DNA of 64,000 nt from Chryseobacterium echinoideorum (GCF_007474535.1 NZ_VKNW01000003.1:310001-374000), one strand, 5' to 3'. Positions 1 through 8,198 are shown, counted from the stretch's first letter. Numbers and translations are program-made. Notes: a model not told the origin generated them from the letters alone.

Positions 1-1
1 G

Positions 2-493
2 ATTTCCGTGAAAAAAGGTAAAATGGAAATGATTTCTATCCATGAATTGATTCTAAAGAAATATCCTAATCATGAAACCAAGCTGAAATATATTTTCGAC
101 AAAACATTAGCACTTATTGACGAATTCCACCCTGATGAAGTAGCCCTTGAAGCTCCTTTTTTCGGGAAAAATGTACAGTCAATGCTCAAGTTGGGGAGAG
201 CACAAGGAGTGGCAATGGCTGCAAGTTTACACCGAAATATTCCCATCACAGAATATTCTCCTAAAAAAATAAAAATGGCAATCACCGGAAACGGAAACGC
301 CAGCAAAGAACAGGTTGCAGGAATGCTGCAGAACCTTTTAAATCTTAAAGAGTTTCCTACGAAATATCTGGATGCTTCTGACGGACTGGCGGTTGCGGTA
401 TGTCATCACTTTAATTCCGGATCTATTACAGATACTAAGTCTTACACAGGCTGGGAAAGTTTCCTTAAACAAAATCCTGATCGGATGAAATAA
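2..493 (+). CDS. ruvC: Crossover junction endodeoxyribonuclease RuvC (5' end outside window)
   Basis: RuvC cuts Holliday junctions symmetrically in the RuvABC resolvasome during recombination. The frame is open to the left edge, so the start and the first catalytic Asp (in the usual IDPGT motif) lie outside the window. Visible are the second acidic motif in [10 protein letters not shown], the LGRAQGVAM helix, the basic loop around [22 protein letters not shown] and the C-terminal acidic motif in [13 protein letters not shown]. Only about 25 residues of the usual ~185 seem to be missing. A GTG at position 8 could be read as a start, but that would remove a catalytic residue. The family assignment is safe. 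Confidence 0.93.
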   Translation: MSVKKGKMEMISIHELILKKYPNHETKLKYIFDKTLALIDEFHPDEVALEAPFFGKNVQSMLKLGRAQGVAMAASLHRNIPITEYSPKKIKMAITGNGNASKEQVAGMLQNLLNLKEFPTKYLDASDGLAVAVCHHFNSGSITDTKSYTGWESFLKQNPDRMK

Positions 494-537
494 AATATTC
501 TGCCGCAAATAAATTTTATTCAGGTTTAAAATTATTT

Positions 538-567
538 TTGCCGGAGATATTAAATATCTTACATTTG
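538..567 (+). promoter_or_regulatory. Bacteroidota-type promoter upstream of the 705-1025 gene
   Basis: TTG at 538-540, a 19-nt spacer, then TACATTTG at 560-567. This fits the TTTG-N17-20-TAnnTTTG consensus of the flavobacterial primary sigma factor. Transcription would begin near 574 and give a leader of about 130 nt before the next gene. Confidence 0.6.
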
Positions 568-704
568 CAATTCCTTAAAGAGGAGGTATTATGTTCTTTT
601 AAATTTCAAAACTTATAAAGTTGTGGTTAATGTAACTTAATCGTTCTTTATAAAGATAATTTAAAGGATATTAAACTCCTTTTCAGGCTACAAAATTTTA
701 TATC
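568..704 (+). other. Structured leader or small-RNA candidate with strong Shine-Dalgarno
   Basis: Between the promoter and the next gene lies a near-perfect Shine-Dalgarno (AGAGGAGGT, 579-587) followed by a three-codon ORF, ATG TTC TTT TAA (591-602). Strong SD sites are rare in this phylum. Two hairpins can be drawn: TTATAAAG (613-620) with CTTTATAA (646-653), and AAAGGA (663-668) with TCCTTT (677-682). The second 3' arm could instead pair with the AGGAG of the SD. An attenuation-like leader or a small RNA would both fit. This is inference from pairing by eye. Confidence 0.3.
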
Positions 705-1025
705 ATGCCGGATTTAAAAATTCAGGAAGCAAAATTGCTTTTTAATAAAATTCGCTCCAACCCAAAAAGTTATGATTTAAAAACTAGTACAGAAGGAATA
801 ACAGGCAACGATGAAAAAATTAGTTTCAGAATTTACAGGAACGGGGAAAGAAGTGTTTTTGAAGTAACCATCGACGGACTTACTTTCGCCAACTCCACAG
901 GAGAATGGAACAATGCGATGATCATGTTAGAAAACATCATCAAAAAGATAGCTAAAGAAACTGAAAATATTAAAGTGCAACAAGCACTGGATAAGCTCAA
1001 AAAGTACCTTTCAGAGGAAATCTGA
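705..1025 (+). CDS. Conserved small cytoplasmic protein, function unknown
   Basis: A 106-residue protein with no signal peptide or membrane segment. The N-terminal half reads as alternating short strands (KISFRIYRNGERSVFEVTIDG). The C-terminal half is a long charged amphipathic helix (residues about 65-105, rich in K and E). I do not recognise a named family. It follows its own promoter and structured leader and ends about 80 bp before rpsT, which has a separate promoter. The regular composition and clean start suggest a real gene. Its role is unknown. Confidence 0.7.
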   Translation: MPDLKIQEAKLLFNKIRSNPKSYDLKTSTEGITGNDEKISFRIYRNGERSVFEVTIDGLTFANSTGEWNNAMIMLENIIKKIAKETENIKVQQALDKLKKYLSEEI

Positions 1026-1053
1026 AGAATTTTAAAAAAAGTTAAAAATAAAT

Positions 1054-1084
1054 TTGGTGGGTAACAAAAAAGGTTATAAATTTG
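1054..1084 (+). promoter_or_regulatory. rpsT promoter
   Basis: TTG at 1054-1056, a 20-nt spacer and TAAATTTG at 1077-1084 match the Bacteroidota consensus. The start codon of rpsT at 1103 would follow the transcription start by only about 12 nt, giving a very short leader. It also shows that an in-frame TTG at 1082 lies inside the promoter and is not the start. Confidence 0.6.
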
Positions 1085-1102
1085 CACTCACATTTGAACG
1101 AT

Positions 1103-1357
1103 ATGGCAAATCATAAATCAGCACTTAAGAGAATAAGACAAAACGAAGTTAGAAAAGTTCGTAACAGATACTACCACAAGACTGCAAGAACTGCAATGAA
1201 AGTCTTGAGAAATGAAGAAGATAAAGCAGCTGCAAGCGAGCAATTGCCAAAAGTTATCTCTTTATTGGATAAGTTGGCGAAGAAAAACATTATTCACAAG
1301 AATAAAGCAGCTAACTTGAAAAGTAAATTGACTAAGCACGTTAATAAATTAGCGTAA
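1103..1357 (+). CDS. rpsT: 30S ribosomal protein S20
   Basis: S20 binds 16S rRNA and helps assemble the small subunit. The 84-residue product begins [20 protein letters not shown], the classic S20 start, and is almost entirely basic helices, as expected (usual length 83-90). The start is the ATG at 1103. A longer reading from TTG 1082 would add seven residues that do not fit the family and overlap the promoter. It is monocistronic, followed after 10 bp by tRNA-Glu, with which it may be cotranscribed. Confidence 0.97.
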   Translation: MANHKSALKRIRQNEVRKVRNRYYHKTARTAMKVLRNEEDKAAASEQLPKVISLLDKLAKKNIIHKNKAANLKSKLTKHVNKLA

Positions 1358-1367
1358 TTATATAGTT

Positions 1368-1439
1368 GGCCCGTTCGTCTATCGGTTAGGACCTCAGATT
1401 TTCATTCTGGTAAGAGGGGTTCGATTCCCCTACGGGCTA
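1368..1439 (+). tRNA. tRNA-Glu (anticodon TTC), copy 1
   Basis: A full cloverleaf can be drawn: acceptor GGCCCGT with ACGGGCT (one G-U pair), anticodon stem TCAGA/TCTGG, 7-nt loop TTTTCAT with anticodon TTC, and T arm GGGG-TTCGATT-CCCC. CCA is not encoded. It lies directly behind rpsT. Confidence 0.95.
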
Positions 1440-1507
1440 CTAAATTAAGAGTTGAAACTTATAAAAACAAAATCTAACACGTAATTTTCGGATTATGGAA
1501 GATAGAG

Positions 1508-1579
1508 GGCCCGTTCGTCTATCGGTTAGGACCTCAGATTTTCATTCTGGTAAGAGGGGTTCGATTCCCCTACGGGCTA
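1508..1579 (+). tRNA. tRNA-Glu (anticodon TTC), copy 2
   Basis: Identical over its whole length, plus one following C, to the copy 140 bp upstream. The spacer between the copies is unrelated, so this is a tandem gene duplication kept identical. It is followed directly by a terminator hairpin, so rpsT and both tRNAs may form one transcript. Confidence 0.95.
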
Positions 1580-1581
1580 CA

Positions 1582-1607
1582 AGAGATTTCAGTGCTTTGA
1601 AATCTCT
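1582..1607 (+). terminator. Terminator after the tRNA-Glu pair
   Basis: Perfect 10-bp stem AGAGATTTCA (1582-1591) with TGAAATCTCT (1598-1607), a 6-nt loop and a following T run. It ends the rpsT/tRNA unit. Confidence 0.85.
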
Positions 1608-1636
1608 TTTTTTTGCTTATTATTCACCAATGCAAA

Positions 1637-1669
1637 AAAACCTAACAGGTAGAAAATCTGCTAGGTTTT
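1637..1669 (-). terminator. Terminator of the superoxide dismutase gene
   Basis: AAAACCTA (1637-1644) pairs with TAGGTTTT (1662-1669), with CAG/CTG extending the stem inward. On the minus strand it is followed by a T run. It lies just past the stop of the minus-strand SOD gene. Confidence 0.75.
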
Positions 1670-1705
1670 GTTATCATAAATTTTTGCTAAAAATTATAAG
1701 CAGCG

Positions 1706-2383
1706 TTACTTTTTCTTACTTAACGCTTCATCGTATCTTCTGCTGATTTCGTTCCAGTTGGTAACATTCCAGATGGCAGTAAGGTAATCGGCTCTTTTAT
1801 TTTGATACTTCAGATAATAAGCGTGTTCCCAAACATCAATTCCAAAAATAGGCGTTCCTTTTTCTTCTACAACATCCATTAAAGGATTATCCTGATTCGG
1901 TGTTGAAGAAATAAATAACTTTCCTTTTTTATCTACTGAAAGCCAAGCCCATCCGGAACCAAAACGTTCCGCTCCGGCTTTGCCCATTTTCTCTTTAAAA
2001 GCATCCATACTTCCAAACGCATCATTGATGGCTTTTGATAATTTTGCTGATGGCTGGGTATTTTTTTGTGGAGTAAGTACCGTCCAAAACAATTCATGAT
2101 TGTAATGTCCACCTGCATTATTTCTTACCGCTGTACTCAATTTTGATACATTAGAAAGTATTTGATATAAACTCTGCTTTTCCTGCGGAGTCCCGGCAAT
2201 CGCCTTATTAAGATTATTTACATATCCTGCCGCATGCTTTGAATAGTGGATTTCCATAGTCTGCGCATCAATATTCCCTTCCAAAGCATTGTAGGCATAA
2301 GGCAAAGGAGTCTGTTTAAACTGGGAAAATGCAAACTGAGCAGTCATAACAGCAGTAAGTGCTGCGATTTTAAAAATTTTCAT
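1706..2383 (-). CDS. Secreted Mn/Fe superoxide dismutase
   Basis: Converts superoxide to oxygen and hydrogen peroxide. The 225-residue protein has a cleavable signal peptide (about residues 1-20, ending AQFAFS), so it should act in the periplasm or outside the cell, unlike the usual cytoplasmic SodA/SodB. The SOD fold follows from PLPYAYNAL. Metal ligands are H46 (in HYSKH), H96 (GHYNHELFW), D183 and H187 (DVWEHAYY). Gln164-Asp165 in TPNQDNPL resembles the Mn-type signature, so a Mn or cambialistic enzyme is likely. It is monocistronic with its own terminator. Confidence 0.93.
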   Translation of the reverse strand: MKIFKIAALTAVMTAQFAFSQFKQTPLPYAYNALEGNIDAQTMEIHYSKHAAGYVNNLNKAIAGTPQEKQSLYQILSNVSKLSTAVRNNAGGHYNHELFWTVLTPQKNTQPSAKLSKAINDAFGSMDAFKEKMGKAGAERFGSGWAWLSVDKKGKLFISSTPNQDNPLMDVVEEKGTPIFGIDVWEHAYYLKYQNKRADYLTAIWNVTNWNEISRRYDEALSKKK

Positions 2384-2473
2384 ACTTTATTATTTTATGG
2401 TTACAAATGAAATTGAAAATCAAGGGATTATTTAAAGAACATTAAATATATTCACTCTCTTTATCTTCCAAAA

Positions 2474-3154
2474 TCATTCCAATAATTTCCTGATATCTTC
2501 AATTAATATTTCCCGGTCTGGATGATATTTTCCGTTGAGCTTAGGATTTTTTCCTTCAGCATCTTCATAATTCAATCCTGAATAATAAAGAATAGGCATA
2601 TTATGTTTATCATACCGGCAACGAATGTTTCCTTCTTTATCAACCAAAGCAATCATTCCGCTGTGATTGAGGTTTTCGCTTTCATCTTCTTTATCTCCTA
2701 CATAAATATCAAATTCATCCGCTAATTTACCGATATAATCTCGATTTCCTGTAAGAAAATGCCAGTTGGGAGATTTTACACCTATTCTTTTCGCATGTTC
2801 TTTTAATGCTTCGGGCGTATCATTTTTCGGATCAATGCTAATAGAGATCATTCCAAAATCTTTACTGTTAATTTCGTCCTCTATCGCTCTCATATTGGTA
2901 TTCATTACAGGGCAGATTGTTGGACATTTACTGAAAAAAAACTCTACGAGATACACCTTTCCCAGCATATCTTTTTGGGTAATTGTTTTATTATTTTGAT
3001 CTGTAAGCTCAAAATCAGGAACTTTCATTACCGTGTAAAGATTTTTTTTGAAATAACTCATCCCAAATCCTATCCCAAAGAAAAGCAAAGCAATGATGAT
3101 AATGGGAATAATAATTTTCGTTTTATTATTCCCTGCCTTTTTATTTTTGGACAT
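2474..3154 (-). CDS. SCO1/SenC family copper chaperone
   Basis: SCO proteins deliver copper to, or reduce thiols of, the CuA site of cytochrome oxidase. The product (226 aa) has one N-terminal membrane anchor (residues about 13-34) and a thioredoxin-like domain outside the membrane. The copper ligands are present: C77 and C81 in KCPTICP and H164 in LNHSG. It overlaps the upstream YHS gene by 14 bp and so belongs to the same minus-strand operon. The neighbours (YHS, CxGKC protein) all look metal related, which supports a copper-handling role. Confidence 0.92.
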   Translation of the reverse strand: MSKNKKAGNNKTKIIIPIIIIALLFFGIGFGMSYFKKNLYTVMKVPDFELTDQNNKTITQKDMLGKVYLVEFFFSKCPTICPVMNTNMRAIEDEINSKDFGMISISIDPKNDTPEALKEHAKRIGVKSPNWHFLTGNRDYIGKLADEFDIYVGDKEDESENLNHSGMIALVDKEGNIRCRYDKHNMPILYYSGLNYEDAEGKNPKLNGKYHPDREILIEDIRKLLE

Positions 3155-3416
3155 ATTTTTCAGGTTTTTTCTTGAATTCGTCTCTGCAATAGCTGCTGCA
3201 AAAACCGTAGGTTTTATTTTTATAAACCGCAGTATCTTTCATATCACTTTCGGTTCTCATGTGACAGATAGGGTCTACTGCATTGGCAAACTTTACATTT
3301 TTAGTTTCTGTTTTAGCTGACTTATTATTTTTTTTCTGTTTTACTTTCGGAGTTTCCTGAGCGCAGGCAAATAGTGACATTGACAATAATGCCGTGAATA
3401 AAATTTTAGATTTCAT
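3141..3416 (-). CDS. YHS-domain lipoprotein
   Basis: A 91-residue lipoprotein: signal sequence with lipobox LFAC (Cys18), a Lys-rich linker (residues about 22-42) and a YHS domain (about 45-90) with DPICHM and GFCSSYC. Cysteines C51, C73 and C77 could bind a metal. YHS domains are found in copper- and iron-handling proteins. The start at 3416 was chosen because the lipoprotein signal begins there; an upstream in-frame ATG would add 30 residues before it. It overlaps the SCO gene by 14 bp, so the two are probably translationally coupled. Confidence 0.85.
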   Translation of the reverse strand: MKSKILFTALLSMSLFACAQETPKVKQKKNNKSAKTETKNVKFANAVDPICHMRTESDMKDTAVYKNKTYGFCSSYCRDEFKKKPEKYVQK

Positions 3417-3562
3417 TTTATTTAAATTTAAATTAGAAATTGTTTGATTCAAAATCTGTTGGGAAGTCAAATTTAATATTAAAATAATCCAATAAGCAAA
3501 ATTCACTATAGAAATATGCTTTTTAATTGATCGTTAAAAATGACTAACAGATTAGCGGGAGT

Positions 3563-3928
3563 TTAAACTGACAATGGAGGATGGAATATTCTTGAAAAAT
3601 ATTGTGAATGGTATAAAAAAGAATTATTGATATATAATTTTACTGACTCTGAAGCTACAAAATGAGTTTCAGTAAGTGTTAAAATTTCATTAGAAACAAA
3701 AACATCCAAACCAGCAATCTTGATATTCTGGCTGTTCAAAGATTGTTTTTCTGTTTTTGAAAACTCTTTTGCTACATAACATTTCCCTTTGCAGTAAGAG
3801 TTTTCTACAGCTCGGTTTTCACAAAGATTTTCTACGATATAATCATAATTTACCACATAATTGATCAACGGCAAAACAGGACGGATTGCCATAGTAAAAA
3901 TGATAAAAAAAGATATGAAAAGCTTCAA
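3563..3928 (-). CDS. Small exported protein with CxGKC motif, metal-related context
   Basis: 121 residues with an N-terminal hydrophobic signal or anchor (1-25). The most striking segment is ENLCENRAVENSYCKGKCYV, with cysteines at 36, 46 and 50. Similar CxGKC proteins sit beside copper genes in other flavobacteria as I recall, but I cannot name a defined family. It is the first gene of the minus-strand cluster leading to the YHS lipoprotein (146 bp further) and SCO. A periplasmic metal-binding role is inference from the cysteines and context. Confidence 0.65.
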   Translation of the reverse strand: MKLFISFFIIFTMAIRPVLPLINYVVNYDYIVENLCENRAVENSYCKGKCYVAKEFSKTEKQSLNSQNIKIAGLDVFVSNEILTLTETHFVASESVKLYINNSFLYHSQYFSRIFHPPLSV

Positions 3929-4052
3929 TTATAAAATCTTTACTACAAATATACTATTCAAAATTTTATTTTGAGAGCATAATGATGAATGTCATTATAT
4001 TTGCAAAATCATTTCTTCATTATTAAATGAATATAAAAACCACTTCCCTGTC

Positions 4053-4463
4053 ATGAAAATTTTAATCATTAACGGTCCCAATCTTAATCTTTTGGGAACA
4101 AGAGAGCCTGAAATCTATGGTACTGTTTCTATGGAAGATTATCTGGAGAATCTGAAAACTGAATTTTCTTCTCATGAACTGGATTATTACCAATCTAACA
4201 TTGAAGGGGAAATCATTAACCGTATTCAGGAAGACGATTTTGCTGCTTTAATTGTAAATCCGGGAGCTTTTACACATTATTCTTATGCAATTGCTGATTG
4301 TTTAAAAAACATTCAGAAGCAAAAAATAGAAGTTCATATAAGCAACATCTACAAACGAGAAGAATTTCGTCAGAAATCAGTGACAGCAGCCAACATGGAC
4401 GGAGTTATCTCTGGTTTTGGCATGAATGGTTACAGACTGGCTGTATTAAGCTTGATTTCTTAG
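4053..4463 (+). CDS. aroQ: 3-dehydroquinate dehydratase, type II
   Basis: Third step of the shikimate pathway: 3-dehydroquinate to 3-dehydroshikimate, in the cytoplasm. The length (136 aa) is normal for the dodecameric type II enzyme. Key motifs are NGPNLNLLGTREPEIYG with R17 and the catalytic Y22, NPGAFTHYS (N69), VHISN (H95, N98) and REEFR (R106). It is transcribed away from the copper cluster and ends at a terminator shared with the converging yidC. A TATATTTG box about 60 bp upstream may be its -7 element, but the -33 spacing is poor. Confidence 0.96.
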   Translation: MKILIINGPNLNLLGTREPEIYGTVSMEDYLENLKTEFSSHELDYYQSNIEGEIINRIQEDDFAALIVNPGAFTHYSYAIADCLKNIQKQKIEVHISNIYKREEFRQKSVTAANMDGVISGFGMNGYRLAVLSLIS

Positions 4464-4491
4464 CCAAAAGATAAATAACATGTACCAAAAA

Positions 4492-4519
4492 ACAGTCTCA
4501 CCAAAATTGATGAGACTGT
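4492..4519. terminator. Bidirectional terminator between aroQ and yidC
   Basis: Perfect 9-bp stem ACAGTCTCA (4492-4500) and TGAGACTGT (4511-4519). T-rich on the right for aroQ and A-rich on the left (T run on the minus strand) for yidC, so it can serve both converging genes. Confidence 0.8.
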
Positions 4520-4529
4520 GTTATAAAAA

Positions 4530-6347
4530 TTATTTTTTTCTGTTTCTCTGTTGCTCCTGAGCTTTCTGCTGCTCTTGTGCTTTCTCCATCATTTCTCTCA
4601 TTCTTTTCTGAAACTTGCCTTCTTTTTTAGGCTGCGCCTTATTTGCCTGAATCTGTGCATGAATTTTCTTTTCATCCAGAATAACATATTTAATGATAAG
4701 GATAATTAAAATATTAATCGCATTGGATACAAAATAATACCAAGACAGACCTGAAGCAGACGTATTAAGGAAAAACAGGAAAGTAATCGGGAAAATATAC
4801 ATGATCACTTTCATATTCGGCATTCCTTCCTGTTGTGGCTGTTGCATATTTCCGGAAGTCATTATGGTATAAATTAAAATCACAACCGTACACGCAATCG
4901 CAAAAACGCTTAAGTGATCACCCAAGAAAGGAATATTGAATGGTAATTTAATCAAATCATCATACGCTGTTAAATCTTTTGCAAACCAGAATCCCTGTCC
5001 TCTTAAATCAATAAAATTCGGGAAGAATCTGAATAAAGCATAAAATATTGGAATCTGAACCAATGCCGGTAAACAGCCAGCCATTTGATTGACTCCTGCT
5101 TTTCGGTACACTTCCATGGTAGCCTGCTGCTTTTTCATTGGATCTGCATCCTTAAATTTAGCATTCACCTCATCAATTTCCGGACGGATTACCTTCATCA
5201 TTGCACTCAGCTTGTGCTGTTTGTACATGATGGGTGACAAGATCAGTTTCACAATAATCGTCATTAAGAAAATTACCCAGCCTGCTGCGATTCCCCAATC
5301 TGCAATGATGTTGTACATCGGCATGAAGAAATAACGGTTCATAGAACCAATAAATGACCATCCTAAAGGTAAAATTTCGTCAAAATTTTTGTCATAAGAT
5401 TTTAATAAAGGTAAATCAAGCGGCATAAAATACCATGTAAAATCCTGATTAAGTTCGCTTCCTGTCATTGGAACAAAACCTTCAAAATTTAATTTTTTCA
5501 GGTATTCGCCTTCTTCTATATTTTCCTGATTTCCTTTGCTTTGTGTGAAGCCGCTTTTAGATTCAATAACGGATGAGAAAAACTGCTGTTTTACCCCAAT
5601 CCAATTAAGGGTTTCATCTTTTTCATCCATTGTCGTTCTGCCGTCATAATCATAATCATTATAATTATTGAATGCATACGAAAATTCTGAATGCGACTGT
5701 TCCTGAGCTCTTCCCTTTTCAACATTTCTCACACTGTAATCCCAGATAAAATCTGCTTTATTATCAGAAGAAACATTTGCCAATCCCTGAGATCTCACTT
5801 TAAAATCTAAAGTGTACTGATCTTTCAGCTCTCCCGCCGTATTTAGAGTATAAATAAACTGGATGGCTGCTCCGTTGTAATTGGCTGTTAAAGTCACCGC
5901 ATTTCCGTTAACAGCAGGTGAGAAAATTAAATTTTTGGTATTGATAACTTTCCCTGTTTTGTCTTTGAACTGAAAACCGTAGCTCGAATTATTTTTATTG
6001 ATCAGATACAGCGGCAGATCTGCTTTATCGGTCTTTTGATCGTAAGCTTTGTATTTCAGAAGTTCCACTTTGGAAACCTGACCTCCCAGACTTGAAAACT
6101 CAAGTTTCAGTTCGTTATTGGCAAGTGTTGCCGTCTGAATAGAATTGGGGGTTACATTAGGATTGATATTGACTGCCTGGGTAGGTTTTACAGAATTTTG
6201 CGTTTGCTCTGTTTTTTGTTTTCCGGCATTTAAAGCCTCTTCTGTCTGCTGATCTTTCTGGAAGTAAAACATAAATCCGAAAAGAACCAAACATAAAACC
6301 GCAAAACTGATAATCTGACTTTTATCGAGTCCGTTGTTCTGTTGCAT
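4530..6347 (-). CDS. yidC: Membrane protein insertase YidC
   Basis: Inserts and folds inner-membrane proteins, alone or with SecYEG. The 605-residue protein has an N-terminal transmembrane segment (ISFAVLCLVLFGFMFYF), a large periplasmic beta domain (about residues 70-350) and the conserved five-helix core containing SPIMYKQHKLSAMMK and QIPIFYALFRFF. A charged Lys/Gln-rich tail (KEGKFQKRMREMMEKAQEQQ) may contact the ribosome. The start is the ATG at 6347, directly before MQQNNGLDKSQ; a further in-frame ATG at 6395 would add 16 atypical residues. It lies downstream of pyrG but behind a strong terminator. A TATTTTTG box at 6410-6417 is a candidate -7 element. Confidence 0.96.
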   Translation of the reverse strand: MQQNNGLDKSQIISFAVLCLVLFGFMFYFQKDQQTEEALNAGKQKTEQTQNSVKPTQAVNINPNVTPNSIQTATLANNELKLEFSSLGGQVSKVELLKYKAYDQKTDKADLPLYLINKNNSSYGFQFKDKTGKVINTKNLIFSPAVNGNAVTLTANYNGAAIQFIYTLNTAGELKDQYTLDFKVRSQGLANVSSDNKADFIWDYSVRNVEKGRAQEQSHSEFSYAFNNYNDYDYDGRTTMDEKDETLNWIGVKQQFFSSVIESKSGFTQSKGNQENIEEGEYLKKLNFEGFVPMTGSELNQDFTWYFMPLDLPLLKSYDKNFDEILPLGWSFIGSMNRYFFMPMYNIIADWGIAAGWVIFLMTIIVKLILSPIMYKQHKLSAMMKVIRPEIDEVNAKFKDADPMKKQQATMEVYRKAGVNQMAGCLPALVQIPIFYALFRFFPNFIDLRGQGFWFAKDLTAYDDLIKLPFNIPFLGDHLSVFAIACTVVILIYTIMTSGNMQQPQQEGMPNMKVIMYIFPITFLFFLNTSASGLSWYYFVSNAINILIILIIKYVILDEKKIHAQIQANKAQPKKEGKFQKRMREMMEKAQEQQKAQEQQRNRKK

Positions 6348-6461
6348 TTTATTTTTATTAAAATTTTTAAATTTAAACAAACATGGCAATCCCATGCTTT
6401 TTGAGTCGACAAAAATACTGTTTTTTTATCAAAACTCTATACTATAATGTGTTACTATATA

Positions 6462-6497
6462 ATAAACTCAGGCTGAGAATAATCAGTCTGAGTTTAT
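6462..6497 (-). terminator. pyrG terminator
   Basis: A 15-bp stem, 6462-6476 with 6483-6497, one G-U pair and a 6-nt loop (arms beginning ATAAACTCAGGC and ending GTCTGAGTTTAT). It lies between the stop of pyrG and the start of yidC, so the two are probably separate transcripts. Confidence 0.8.
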
Positions 6498-6544
6498 CTA
6501 TGACGTTCGTAATTTCAGAATTACTTTTTTTATTTAAACTTAAA

Positions 6545-8152
6545 TTATTTCCCTGTACAAGCTTTAATAAATGCTCTGAATAAAGGATGTGGTGTTGCAA
6601 CTGTACTTTTATACTCTGGATGATACTGTACCCCAACGTAAAAAGGGTGACCAGGCATTTCTAACGCTTCTACCAAACCTGTTTCAGGGTTTATTCCCGT
6701 TGCGGAAAATCCGTTTTTTTCAAATTCCCCGATGTACTCACTGTTGAATTCATACCTGTGACGGTGTCTTTCCATAATATTTTTCGCTCCGTAAATATCG
6801 TTTAATTTAGAACCGTTTTTCAAAGAACATTTCCATGCTCCAAGACGCATAGTTCCCCCTTTATCTACTACATTTTTCTGCTCTTCCATTAAAGAAATTA
6901 CCGGATGCTCTGTAGAAGTATCAAATTCCATAGAGTTGGCTTTAGAATATCCAAGAACATTTCTTGCAAATTCAATGGTCATGATCTGCATTCCCAGACA
7001 AATTCCCAACATCGGAATTTTATTTTCTCTTGCATATTGAGCAGTCAGAACTTTACCTTCAATTCCTCTGTCCCCGAAGCCAGGTGCAACCAAAATCCCG
7101 CTCACTCCGGATAAAGTTTCTTTGATGTTTTCAGAAGTCAAATCTCCACTGTACACCCATCTGATTTTCACCTCAGTTTCCAGATCGGCTCCGGCATGTT
7201 TGAAAGCCTCAGCAATAGATATATAGGAATCCTGAAGAGAAACATATTTTCCTACCAGTGCAATTTCCACAGACTTTTTAGGATTCTGAAATTTCTTAAG
7301 GAATGTTTTCCAGTCTTTCAGATCTGCCTCTTTATCACTTTTAAGGTCTAATTCTTTTAAAACTACATCATCAAAATTTTGCTTTTGAAGATACATGGGA
7401 ACTTCATAAATGGTTTCCAGATCTTTACATTCAATCACATTATCTAAAGGAACATTACAAAACTGAGCCAGTTTTGCTCTCTGATCTTTCGGGATTTTAT
7501 GCTCAGTACGGCAAACCAAAACATCCGCCATGATTCCGCTTTCCATTAACTGACGAACAGAATGTTGGGAAGGTTTTGTTTTTAATTCTCCACTTGAAGC
7601 TAGATAAGGCAATAATGTCAAGTGAATGACCATAGAGTTATTTTCACCTAATTCCCATTTCAACTGACGCACAGTTTCGATGTAAGGTAAAGATTCGATA
7701 TCACCTACAGTACCCCCGATTTCAGTAATAATGATATCGTAGTTTTGTTTGGATAAAATCTTAATTCTACGCTTGATTTCGTTGGTAATATGAGGAATTA
7801 CCTGAACTGTTTTTCCAAGAAAGTCTCCTTTTCTTTCTTTTTCGATGACAGTCTGGTAGATTTTCCCTGTAGTAACATTGTTGTTTTGAGAAGTCGGCGA
7901 GTCAAGATAACGCTCATAATGTCCTAAATCCAGATCCGTTTCCGCACCATCTTCAGTTACATAGCATTCTCCATGCTCATAAGGATTCAAAGTTCCCGGG
8001 TCAATATTAATGTAAGGATCAAGCTTTTGAATAGTTACGTTGAAGCCGCGTGATTTTAGTAATAGACCAAGAGAAGCAGAAACGATTCCCTTTCCCAAAG
8101 ATGAAGTTACACCTCCTGTCACAAAGATGTACTTTGTATTCTTTTTACTCAT
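6545..8152 (-). CDS. pyrG: CTP synthase
   Basis: Makes CTP from UTP, ATP and glutamine. The 535-residue protein has the N-terminal synthetase domain (KYIFVTGGVTSSLGKG with the P-loop-like site, and LDPYINIDPGTLNPYEHGE) and a C-terminal class I glutamine amidotransferase domain with the nucleophile in GICLGMQ and the His/Glu pair in GVQYHPEYKS. The start at 8152 gives the typical MSKKNTKYIFVTGG; upstream in-frame codons lie in the promoter. It is preceded by a good consensus promoter and followed by a strong terminator, so it is monocistronic. Confidence 0.97.
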   Translation of the reverse strand: MSKKNTKYIFVTGGVTSSLGKGIVSASLGLLLKSRGFNVTIQKLDPYINIDPGTLNPYEHGECYVTEDGAETDLDLGHYERYLDSPTSQNNNVTTGKIYQTVIEKERKGDFLGKTVQVIPHITNEIKRRIKILSKQNYDIIITEIGGTVGDIESLPYIETVRQLKWELGENNSMVIHLTLLPYLASSGELKTKPSQHSVRQLMESGIMADVLVCRTEHKIPKDQRAKLAQFCNVPLDNVIECKDLETIYEVPMYLQKQNFDDVVLKELDLKSDKEADLKDWKTFLKKFQNPKKSVEIALVGKYVSLQDSYISIAEAFKHAGADLETEVKIRWVYSGDLTSENIKETLSGVSGILVAPGFGDRGIEGKVLTAQYARENKIPMLGICLGMQIMTIEFARNVLGYSKANSMEFDTSTEHPVISLMEEQKNVVDKGGTMRLGAWKCSLKNGSKLNDIYGAKNIMERHRHRYEFNSEYIGEFEKNGFSATGINPETGLVEALEMPGHPFYVGVQYHPEYKSTVATPHPLFRAFIKACTGK

Positions 8153-8167
8153 TAGATTAGGTTTGTG

Positions 8168-8198
8168 CAAAGTTAGGGGAAAAAGAAACAAAAGTCAA
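8168..8198 (-). promoter_or_regulatory. pyrG promoter
   Basis: On the minus strand: TTG (8198-8196), a 20-nt spacer and TAACTTTG (8175-8168), a full match to the Bacteroidota -33/-7 consensus. It starts transcription about 10 bp before the pyrG start codon. Confidence 0.6.

Noticed and set aside
70-306. Antisense open frame within ruvC
   Set aside because: A shadow of the RuvC frame; it lacks any family resemblance.
1495-1746. Open frame running through the second tRNA-Glu
   Set aside because: It overlaps the tRNA and its terminator and has no coding features.
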